Assembly: GCF_001761485.1 (NCBI RefSeq)
Contig: NC_090773.1
Span: 1,364,001 to 1,428,000 of the forward strand
Length of the DNA: 64,000 nucleotides
Direction: 5' to 3'
DNA from: Yarrowia lipolytica
Lineage: Eukaryota > Ascomycota > Dipodascomycetes > Dipodascales
Shown: positions 40,501 through 48,506 of the stretch, one piece after another
How positions within the stretch are numbered: position 1 is the stretch's first letter
How the letters are laid out: the number at the start of each line of letters is the position of its first letter
Made by a program: the position numbers and the translations under genes
The notes under the pieces: generated by a model
What the model was told of the DNA's origin: nothing
The model's input: only the letters and a program-made list of their open reading frames with translations
The model's database searches: none

Positions 40501-42124
40501 CTTGTTCTCAAAGTACTCCTTGAGCTCGAGGAGGTCCTTGGCACCCTTGGCCTCGAGCTTGGAAATGATGTCAGTCACGTCGACCTCTCGGTTAATGGCC
40601 CACATGGTCAGCAGCTTGTGCAGCTCCTCACCGAGCTCGTTCTTTCGAATAGCGGTTCGCACTCGCTCAGACAGCTCCTTTCGCTTCTCCTGGTATGCAA
40701 GGTAGGCTCCGTAGCCATACTCGGGCGAAGTCAGACCAGCGTCCTTCTTGTCAGAGGCGTTGATGATGTTGACCTCCTTGAAGAGTTCGTGCAGAATCTT
40801 GGTGTAGGCGGTCTCGAGGGTGAGAGCCTCAGCTTTGACCTCCTCCTTGGTCTCGTTGGGGGTCACGCCAGAGCCAACGGTCAGGTTCTGGACTGGAGAG
40901 GCAGATGTGAGGTTAGAGGAGATGGCGGCAAACACGTGGTTGACAGTAGCCTCAGTCACCTGGCCCAGATGGAAGGCAACAGGCTTGGGGGCAGAGTCTC
41001 GGTCAATGCCAGAGGCGTGGATGTCGGCAACGTAGTCGAGCACCAGGGGCGACCAGGCGGTAGTTCGCGACTTGATCTGCTCGGCCAGACCCAGGGTCTT
41101 GACAGACTTGGGCAGCACATTAAGAATGGCCTGAACAGACCACGGTCGGTACTGGCGCACAAGCACCAGGCCGGTCTGGCTGTGGGCCTTGACGTTGTCG
41201 ATGAAGAGCTGTGTGGAGGAGCCAAAAACGATGAGGGCGGAGGGAGCGGAAGAGGATCCAATGTACTGGGGAGCAATGATGGGCTGCTCGAGCTGCTTCT
41301 CGCTGTCTGTCTCAACCTTCTCAACCTTGGAAACAATCTCGTTTCCGGGAATGAGCGAAACCTCGCCCTCGACGGGGGCGTAAAAGTGGATCACGGGCTG
41401 GCCGGTGGCCTTGGACACCTCGTAGGCCTTGATGGCCACCTCCTGGACGTCCTCGAGGCCAAAAGACTGCAGCATAACGTACTGCGAGTGTCGAATGGCC
41501 GCGATGTCGTTGTAGTCGGAGCCGGTCTCAACATGGAAAACAACAGCTCGGTTCTTAAAGGCAGAAAGGTGAGCCAGGCCCTTCACGAGCACGTGAGACG
41601 ATGCGACAACCGCCAGAAGCGAGTCTGCTGCTGCAGGTGAGTTGACAATGTGTGCTAGAGGATCAGCGGATTCTCTGATCTGGATTGTGGAGGCCTCGGG
41701 GGTGAGCTTTCGCACCACCTCGAAGGTCTGATCTGCTGCATTTGAAGCAGTGTGAAGGACTGGGTTAGAATGGGTGTTCGCTGGTGTTCGTTGGTATTCG
41801 TTGGTGTTCGTTGGTGCGTTTTCCTTGTTCAGTTGCTCATTTGATTTCATTTCGCTTATTTTGGCTTTCATATCGCGCACCCTCCCTCGTATCGGGAAAC
41901 AATGTCGGCAAGACGTCAACTTGTTGCAGACAGTCTGGCCCAACTATTTTGAGCCGTCAGTCACAGAGCATGGGCGACAAATCAGCAGGATCGAAAAGTG
42001 CGATTTGAAAATCAAGACATGGCAAGGAACTTGGGGGGAAGGACGGCGATGGTGTAAGGGCGGCTCCCGCATGCTACTCACCTGCTTGTTGCAGTCCTCC
42101 ATTGAGGTTTTCGGCCGAAGGCAT
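37588..42124 (-). CDS. MET5: Sulfite reductase beta subunit; spliced, complement of join(37588-41759, 42082-42124)
   Basis: Siroheme/4Fe-4S subunit of NADPH-sulfite reductase, which reduces sulfite to sulfide for Cys/Met synthesis. A 43-nt first exon (ATG at 42124, MPSAENLNGGLQQA), a GTGAGT donor and a CTAACCCAG acceptor join in phase 1 to exon 2, giving 1404 residues (yeast Met5/Ecm17 has 1442). The unspliced reading starts MGQTVCNK and runs through repeat-rich intron sequence. Domains: an N-terminal pyruvate-oxidoreductase-like region; SSWLIGSDAWSHDLG; a flavodoxin-like domain at about 630-780 (ITILFASDGGVAENVAKRL, VFITATAGQGEFPQ); then the hemoprotein core with RGMNAVLIDTVAACGDVNRN and the cluster cysteines in FPTCGLAMAE and GCPNGCARPW. 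A Cbf1-type site lies upstream. Confidence 0.95.
41760..42081 (-). other. MET5 intron 1 (322 nt) with an internal 10-bp tandem repeat
   Basis: Donor GTGAGT at 42081-42076 and acceptor ATTCTAACCCAG ending at 41760. The exon lengths sum to a multiple of three (43 + 4172). A repeat of period 10 bp (TGGTGTTCGT-type, about 4.5 copies, 41771-41817 on the + strand) lies directly upstream of the branch point. Confidence 0.85.
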
Positions 42125-42573
42125 GTTTATCGATCTGGTGGAACAGCAGAAACTAGCTGGGGAAGATGTGACATTATAAAGGTTTGTTCAATAGAGTTGA
42201 TTGTGGCGCTGGAGGCTGACAGTCAAGCCTTGGTGCGCCTTCTTTTTCACACTATCGTGGTGACATTAGCCTTCCAATCACGCAATATTAGGCTTTGTGG
42301 CTAGTACTTAGTAAGGCTCGCTGTGATTGGATGATAGCCCCCTGAAGATGACGGCGGGCAGTTGGACTTCGGGGTAGTTGCTGGGCGAGACAGAAAGGAC
42401 CCTGATATTATGTATTAGTAAGCCATGCTGCTGAGCATTATGTAAGCCGTAGTATCTTCTCCACCTCTCCGCCGCCACCTCTTCTCTCACTGTGTCCGCG
42501 CCCCTCCTCGTTCTCGACGCCCCCACAGCTCCTGAGTAAATTAAAAACCTAGAGTCGCTCAATTACGCACAGT

Positions 42574-42579
42574 CACGTG
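42574..42579. promoter_or_regulatory. Cbf1-type CACGTG site upstream of MET5
   Basis: The context AGTCACGTGGG contains the full RTCACGTG preference of Cbf1, the yeast factor that recruits Met4 to sulfur-assimilation promoters. It lies 450 bp upstream of the MET5 ATG. Function is inferred from the site and the nature of the gene. Confidence 0.45.
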
Positions 42580-42892
42580 GGATCCCCAGGCGGTGGCCGA
42601 ACCGAAAAAGAGGCGATGTGGCTGATTGCTGGCGGTTTGGCGGTTTTCGGACCATTTTTAGTTGTGTGGCTTGCGTCTGAAATTTCAGCAAAAACAAGAT
42701 GGTGTGCCGACAGAATGGTTGATAGTAGGCCCCCGGCTTCCATTCCACCTATTCCGCCCCAAATACACCGTGCCATGGCCCACACGACCGCCTCACATGA
42801 TATCACGTCTTCACCACCCAAATCACATCATCGAGGCAGCCAGCATGCAGAAAGCCAAAAGACCTAGAAAAGCGAGTTAGCACGTCAGCCCC

Positions 42893-43020
42893 AAAGCCAC
42901 GGGTCAAACCACAAAGCCACGAGTCAAACGGGCCAAACGATTGCGGATCGCCACCACGTCAGCAAGCCACGGTGGCACACCGGCGGTCTTCCGCTAACTC
43001 CATCCGTGGCTTGTGGCTTT
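42893..43020. repeat. Cluster of AAGCCAC / GTGGCTT words
   Basis: Two near-identical 20-bp tandem units (CAAAGCCACGGGTCAAAC type, 42891-42930), a third AAGCCAC at 42964, and two copies in reverse orientation (GTGGCTTGTGGCTTT, 43006-43020). The whole forms a loose inverted arrangement of five copies within 128 bp of non-coding DNA. Confidence 0.7.
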
Positions 43021-43554
43021 AGCAAATGACAGGCCGTGTATAGGCTGTGACCTGACGGCCGTTAAGGTGGGCCTTGGCTTGGTACTTGTACCTGGTAACG
43101 TCATCATATGTTCAGTAGAATACTCACTGGTTATCTGCACCTACAGTACAAAAAAGCACAATATCACCGTTCTTGCTCTCAAGTAGAAGTGCTGTATGTA
43201 CTGTACAGGTACAGCACCGATACTTGCACCGATACTGGAACAATCAATGGCTCATAGTGCTTCACTGACAATTCTCCGTTTTCCCCTGTCACTCCGAAAA
43301 CAGACTTTCCTCCATTATTTACAAGTAGTCGTACCTACTGTACAAGCTGTGCCAATCCGACATGTGGAGGTCATTCAGGTCCCACAAGCCGCACACCGAC
43401 GGAACTCATGGAACAAGAAGCAATAATTGCAACAGTACAAGAGAGTGGCAAATGCCTGATGTTACAATATGAAACAAACCACCATGCCTGTACTTGTACC
43501 TCTTCCTTGTACAAGTACGTACTGTCATAAATCATTAATGCTATATACTGCGGA

Positions 43555-45762
43555 TTATCCACGTCTCACCTTTTTGGAAAGACTGCTAATGCCGTCTCGG
43601 GAAAAGCCCGACAAGATGTTCTTGGTGTCAAAAAGAGGAATGTTGGGCGAGCTAGGGGGTTTGCGCTCCATGGAAGGAAGAGCCGTAAGTTTAACGGCAC
43701 TCATGATGGGCGAATCGTCCACGAGATTCTCTTGCTCTCCAAGAAGCAGATGAAACTGCTCAAGATAGGCGTTGTGTTCGTACCGAGGAATGCCCTTGAG
43801 CTCCAGAATTTTGACAAAGTTGGAGCGCGACTTGTCCCCAACAAGAATGAAGTAGTTTTGAATAAGACCGTCGCGCGGCGCAGGTCGGGTGAGGACTACC
43901 TTCAGAAGTGTCTCAATGCGCGAAATCACGTTGGCAACATTCTTAACGTACCGAGACGAGGGCTGGTTTGGTTCACCATCCTCTGTGCTCTTGAGAGTGG
44001 GCAGTTTGGTGAGGGCCTCCTTGATGACAAATAAATCCACCAGTAGCTGCTCAGCAGCAACCTCTGTCAAGGGCCGACAGTCAATGATGCCCTGCAAGAA
44101 GGCCGATGACACCACCTCAACCACCCTGTCGCAGAAGATACCGGCAAATGCAGGCTTGTCCATTGCGTTGAGAATCTGTCGAGCGTCAGTGGACAGGACC
44201 TGACACAACTGACGAACGTAAGACGACGAGTCTCCCACTGTGTTGATGTTCCAGTTTGTGTTTTTCATCTCTCGCCACGAGTAGTCCAGATCGTGTTCAA
44301 TCTTGCCAACCAGAGCGGCAATGGACTCGTTGATGATGGTCATGAAGGTATCTCGTTGAGGATCAAACGACACCTTGTCCTTGAGATTGGCGTCAATCTG
44401 GTCTGTGAGCTTGTCCTCCAGCTGTGCCACTGTCTGGGTGCAGTACTCCGCTGTGTTAAGAACAATGCATGCTGTAAACAGAGACTCTTCGTCGGTGACT
44501 CTCTGAGGCAGTGTTCCTCGCACCACAGAATTGGCGTAATTGTCCAGGCGACGTGCAAACAGACGGTACAGATCCAGCAGAGGAGGGCCAGTACTGAGTT
44601 TAGCCGTTTGCTCCAGCATCTGTCTATATGTGAAGAACAGATCTGCGGACGAAGGTAGAACATCTGGCTTGGAGTCTCCATCTTCGGTGTGGGGCTGGGG
44701 CATTCTGTAACCCTGCAGCTTGGAAGACAAAATCTTGTCCTGGTGAGCAATCCACACATTGAGATGAGGTTGAAATGCCAAGGAGATGGTTTTGAGAGAG
44801 TCCAGGTCCACCGTTCCCTCCCGAGCACGGGTCTTGAACCGCTTGTCTAGAGTCTGTTCGAAGGTGAGTGTTTCATTGAGTGCGTCCAGCAGGAGTTTGA
44901 CGTCGACAGACTTACCGAGGCCCTGTAAAATGGACGACACGTCCGACCGGGTGGTTGTGCAGAAGCCCTTGCATAACGCGACATCAATGTTGTAGCTGGG
45001 CGCAAAGTACTTGGCTCGTTCAGTGTCGTGTTCATTGAGCAGTCGCCGAAAAAAGGAGAACCGAGTGGCAATGTTGTCGAGAGAACCAGCTTCGTCGGAC
45101 GCCGAGAAAATTGTCCGGTAGCCCTTGAGTTGTGTATTTGTGTACCAATCTTGTAGTCTCTGAGGGAACCCGTTTCCAATAACATCCAGAACCGAGCATG
45201 CAGAGACCAGAGACGAGGGCTGTACGTTTGAAGAGCCATCCAGGGCCTTTTGGAAGTCCTCCAGGATCTTTTCTCCGAGCTGAGACTCGGTTTCGGTGAC
45301 CCGTTTACTGAGCTCTGCAATGTGGTCAATGGTTCTGTACGGCTTGAAGTACGCCATAAGCTCGTTGACAGCAGCCAGATGAGGCACCACATCCTCGTAA
45401 TCTCTTCGGTCAACCAACACCACCAGCTGGTCGTAAGCTGTAGACAGCATTTGCAGTCGTTTGAGAACGGTGATGGAGGTGACGAGGTTCTGTTTGGCGT
45501 CGTCTAGACGCTTAATGGCCGCCGTCATGCCTGTGATCTGGCCCTCGGTGGTGTCGGCCCGTTCTCGCAATTGCGCAATGTCAGACACAATCTTAGCTGC
45601 CCGAGCATTGGCCTGGGGAACCTCCAGATGATGTGCTTGCGTGTCCTTCTCGAGCTGGGCCATTTCCGACCTCAAGTGGGCCTTGTACTTGGCGACGTAG
45701 TCCGCAACGTCATCGACGCCAGAGAGACCCGAGGCAAACACCCGCTGGAGATTATTAATCAT
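43555..45762 (-). CDS. VPS53: GARP/EARP tethering complex subunit Vps53
   Basis: Subunit of the Golgi-associated retrograde protein complex that tethers endosome-derived vesicles at the trans-Golgi. From the ATG at 45762 the product (MINNLQRVFASG) has 735 residues. The N-terminal coiled-coil region aligns well with the family (ITGMTAAIKRLDDAKQNLVTSITVLKRLQMLSTAYDQL, RTIDHIAELSKRV). The helical-bundle C-terminal half ends in the conserved VLTRPAPRDGLIQNYFILVGDKS. The frame is open to an ATG at 45897, but the additional 45 residues use rare Arg and Pro codons and a hydrophobic leader unlike Vps53, so I take the inner ATG. No intron signal was found at this end. Confidence 0.9.
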   Translation of the reverse strand: MINNLQRVFASGLSGVDDVADYVAKYKAHLRSEMAQLEKDTQAHHLEVPQANARAAKIVSDIAQLRERADTTEGQITGMTAAIKRLDDAKQNLVTSITVLKRLQMLSTAYDQLVVLVDRRDYEDVVPHLAAVNELMAYFKPYRTIDHIAELSKRVTETESQLGEKILEDFQKALDGSSNVQPSSLVSACSVLDVIGNGFPQRLQDWYTNTQLKGYRTIFSASDEAGSLDNIATRFSFFRRLLNEHDTERAKYFAPSYNIDVALCKGFCTTTRSDVSSILQGLGKSVDVKLLLDALNETLTFEQTLDKRFKTRAREGTVDLDSLKTISLAFQPHLNVWIAHQDKILSSKLQGYRMPQPHTEDGDSKPDVLPSSADLFFTYRQMLEQTAKLSTGPPLLDLYRLFARRLDNYANSVVRGTLPQRVTDEESLFTACIVLNTAEYCTQTVAQLEDKLTDQIDANLKDKVSFDPQRDTFMTIINESIAALVGKIEHDLDYSWREMKNTNWNINTVGDSSSYVRQLCQVLSTDARQILNAMDKPAFAGIFCDRVVEVVSSAFLQGIIDCRPLTEVAAEQLLVDLFVIKEALTKLPTLKSTEDGEPNQPSSRYVKNVANVISRIETLLKVVLTRPAPRDGLIQNYFILVGDKSRSNFVKILELKGIPRYEHNAYLEQFHLLLGEQENLVDDSPIMSAVKLTALPSMERKPPSSPNIPLFDTKNILSGFSRDGISSLSKKVRRG

Positions 45763-46590
45763 GGGTGGAGGGCCTGACGGAGGTTCTGGTCTGTGATCTT
45801 TTGGTGGTGGTTTTGGGTTGATGCGTGGTGTTGATACACCCTGGAACGCACGGGTGAAGCTAATGAGACGATATGTAAACAACAAAAATGGGATCAAACG
45901 TCAACAACCTTAGTTGGAGAATGGTTGAATACGAACGATTGTCGGATGAGACGCCGGAGATGGTATACAGTACTGTACAGTACGTCGAGAGTACTCCACT
46001 GAAGCGTTAGTAGAGTGCAGAAACTGCGTATGGATGTTTGGACAGTTTTTGAGTCTCTCTAAGCCATACTGGACGGAAATGGACCAAGGGTGTACTGACT
46101 AAGCCGATAAACATGAAGGTGGCCAAGTCTGGAGCGGAATCAGCGGTTTGAGCGGAACGAACCAATCAACGACCCAAAATCATCCCTCTCGAAGCAATTG
46201 TGACTTCGGTTGACCTCTAATGTTGCCTTCCTCACGGCTCAGATCCCACACGCCTAGAAACTCTGTTGCGACGCCTTAATAAAAGAGACAGTGGCGTCGT
46301 CAAAGGAGTTATCTAGAACGTTTGGGACTTGCACACGTACAGTTTGACGAGATCAGATACACCCCAACCCCTGATAAATGACGTAGATTGTAGTACAAGT
46401 AGGCGAATAAATGGTTCGAGGGTATTATTTGAGAGGACAATTACCCAGATCAACACACACATCACCCCCAACCCATCTCTATCACCCGTTTAGACACCCA
46501 TTTCGCACCATCTCTGCCGCCCTAACCCTCAAAAAAAATCGAAGACTATCGAATGCACACGGTACCTGTCTTAACTACAACTACACCATA
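45763..46590. other. Divergent spacer VPS53/CCT8
   Basis: 828 bp with a palindromic ACAGTACTGTACAGTAC tract at about 45966, TAGTACAAGTAG at about 46391 and the CCCTAACCC element at 46520. The ORF upstream of the CCT8 ATG (from 46411) lacks codon bias and is leader sequence. Confidence 0.5.
46520..46528 (+). promoter_or_regulatory. CCCTAACCC element upstream of CCT8
   Basis: CCCTAACCC on the sense strand, 63-71 bp upstream of the CCT8 ATG: the same 9-mer, orientation and approximate position as at DOA1. Candidate Tbf1/Teb1-type site. Confidence 0.45.
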
Positions 46591-48276
46591 ATGTCGAATC
46601 TCAAGCTACCTACCGCCCCCAATGCGGGCCTGTTCAAGCAGGGATACCAGACATCCAATGCCGAGGACGGCGCCGTCCAGCGAAACATCCAGGCCTGTCG
46701 AGAAATCACCGGCATGGTTCGAACCTCTATTGGACCCTGTGGTCGAAACAAGATTGTGGTCAACCATCTTGGCCGAATCTTTCTGACATCTGATGCCGCC
46801 ACCATTCTGCGGGAGCTCGAGGTGATTCACCCTGCCGCCAAACTCCTGGTCCAGGCCTCCCAGCAGCAGGAGCTCGAGTGTGGAGATGCCACCAACTTGG
46901 TTCTGACTCTGGCCGGCTCGCTTCTCAACAAGGCCGACGAGCTCATTCGAATCGGACTGCATCCCTCCGAAGTGGTCCAGGGCTACGAGCGAGCCAAGGG
47001 TCTGGCGCTGATGGAGCTGGAGACCATTGCTGCCGAGACCACTGCCAACGCTGAGCTGGCCAACGGAGACACCGCCCAGGCTCTGGTCACCTCGCAGCTG
47101 CTGGCTCGAGCCGTCAAGACCGCCGTGGCATCCAAGCAGTACGGCCACGAGGCAATCATCTCGCGATTGGTCACCGAGGCTGTCCAGCATGTCATGCCCA
47201 AGAACATCAAGGCTTTCAACGTGGACGCCATCCGAGTCGTCAAGATCATGGGCGCCTCTCTGGGCGCATCCCAGGTCATCAAGGGTATGGTTTTCAACCG
47301 GGAGCCCGAGTCCACTGTGAAGAATTGTGGCAAGGCCAAGGTTGTTGTTTTCTCTACCCCTGTCGACATCTCCTCTACCGAAACAAAGGGTACTGTGCTG
47401 CTCAAGTCTGCCCAGGAGATGCTCAACTTCTCCAAGGGTGAGGAGGCCCAGGTCGAGACCATGGTTAAGAACATTGCCGACTCCGGCGTCAAGGTGGTCG
47501 TCTGCGGCGCTGGTCTCGGAGACTTGCCTCTGCACTACATGAACAGAATGGGTCTGATTGCCCTTAAGGTTCCCTCCAAGTTTGATCTGCGACGACTGTG
47601 CCGAGTGGTTGGCGCCACTCCTCTCGCTCGAGTCGGAGCTCCCCTTCCCGAGGAGATGGGCACTGTCGATGTGGTTGAGACCATTGAGATTGGAGGCGAC
47701 CGAGTCACCGTGCTCCGACAGGAGGACGAGGCGACCCGAACCGCGACCGTTGTGGTTCGAGGTGCTACCCAGAACGCTCTCGACGACGTGGAGCGAGCCA
47801 TTGATGACGGTGTGTCTGTTGTCAAGTCCATCTCTAAGGATCCCCGTCTGGTTCCTGGAGCTGGAGCCACCGAAATCCGGCTGGTTTCTACCATTGTGCA
47901 GCAGGGCGAGCGAACCCAGGGTCTCATGCAGCATGCCATCAAGGCCTACGGACAGGCATTTGAAGTCCTGCCCGAAACTCTGGCCGAGAACGCTGGTCTG
48001 GACGCCATCGAGGTGCTTGCCCGACTCTACGCTGCTCACTCCGAGGGCCGAAACACCACTGGTGTCGATGTCGACGACAACGACAGCACCGGCACCTGCG
48101 ACGCCTCTGCTGCCGATATCTTTGACTCTTACTCCGCCAAGATGTCTGCCATCGAGCTTGCGACTGACGTGGCCAACACCATTCTCACAGTCGACCAGAT
48201 TATCATGGCCAAGCGAGCTGGCGGCCCCACCATGCCCAAGCAGCAGTCTATTGGTAACTGGGATCAGGATGATTAA
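46591..48276 (+). CDS. CCT8: Chaperonin TRiC/CCT theta subunit
   Basis: One of the eight subunits of the cytosolic chaperonin that folds actin and tubulin using ATP. The ATG at 46591 gives MSNLKLPTAPNAGLFKQG and 561 residues (yeast Cct8 has 568). Group II chaperonin motifs are present: the ATP site TSIGPCGRNK and GDATNLVLTLAGSLL, the theta-type apical domain with VFNREPESTVKNC, and the C-terminal equatorial LVPGAGATEIRL and NAGLDAIEVLARLYAAH. In the usual GDGT position it has GDAT, a substitution I recall as common in the theta subunit. It is tandem with NOP9 230 bp downstream. The upstream in-frame codons from 46411 are treated as leader. Confidence 0.96.
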   Translation: MSNLKLPTAPNAGLFKQGYQTSNAEDGAVQRNIQACREITGMVRTSIGPCGRNKIVVNHLGRIFLTSDAATILRELEVIHPAAKLLVQASQQQELECGDATNLVLTLAGSLLNKADELIRIGLHPSEVVQGYERAKGLALMELETIAAETTANAELANGDTAQALVTSQLLARAVKTAVASKQYGHEAIISRLVTEAVQHVMPKNIKAFNVDAIRVVKIMGASLGASQVIKGMVFNREPESTVKNCGKAKVVVFSTPVDISSTETKGTVLLKSAQEMLNFSKGEEAQVETMVKNIADSGVKVVVCGAGLGDLPLHYMNRMGLIALKVPSKFDLRRLCRVVGATPLARVGAPLPEEMGTVDVVETIEIGGDRVTVLRQEDEATRTATVVVRGATQNALDDVERAIDDGVSVVKSISKDPRLVPGAGATEIRLVSTIVQQGERTQGLMQHAIKAYGQAFEVLPETLAENAGLDAIEVLARLYAAHSEGRNTTGVDVDDNDSTGTCDASAADIFDSYSAKMSAIELATDVANTILTVDQIIMAKRAGGPTMPKQQSIGNWDQDD

Positions 48277-48506
48277 ACGGAGTAGCGGATTGGTATATAA
48301 AATGAGTTATAGATGCATGTTTGTGATTGAGAGAGCGCGACGTCAGGATTGATCCAACGAGGGTAGTTGCCTCGAGTAAATGATAAGTAATTTTGTTTAA
48401 TGTGTGAAAAAACCCAAACCTAAATAAACCTCTTCAGTGTGCATTGCAGAAAAATATATTTTCGGTGAGCTAAATTATTTCACAGTATCTACATCTTTGA
48501 GAAAGA

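Larger units (their letters stand above)
42125..43554. other. 1.4-kb spacer, MET5 promoter and VPS53 3' flank
   Basis: Contains TTATAAT about 50 bp upstream of the MET5 ATG, the CACGTG site at 42574, a cluster of AAGCCAC words in both orientations at 42893-43020, and many TACTTGTA/TACAAGTA words at 43080-43520. ORFs here are short and unbiased. No gene seen. Confidence 0.5.

Noticed and set aside
39265-41640. 791-codon open frame antisense to MET5
   Set aside because: Highly biased genes in this genome avoid TTA, CTA and TCA codons, so the opposite strand has few stops. The same explains the 699-codon frame opposite SDH1 and the long antisense frames over CCT8 and TRM3.
45763-45897. N-terminal extension of VPS53 with a hydrophobic start
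   Set aside because: Uses rare Arg and Pro codons and is not expected in this cytosolic tether subunit; no intron signal.
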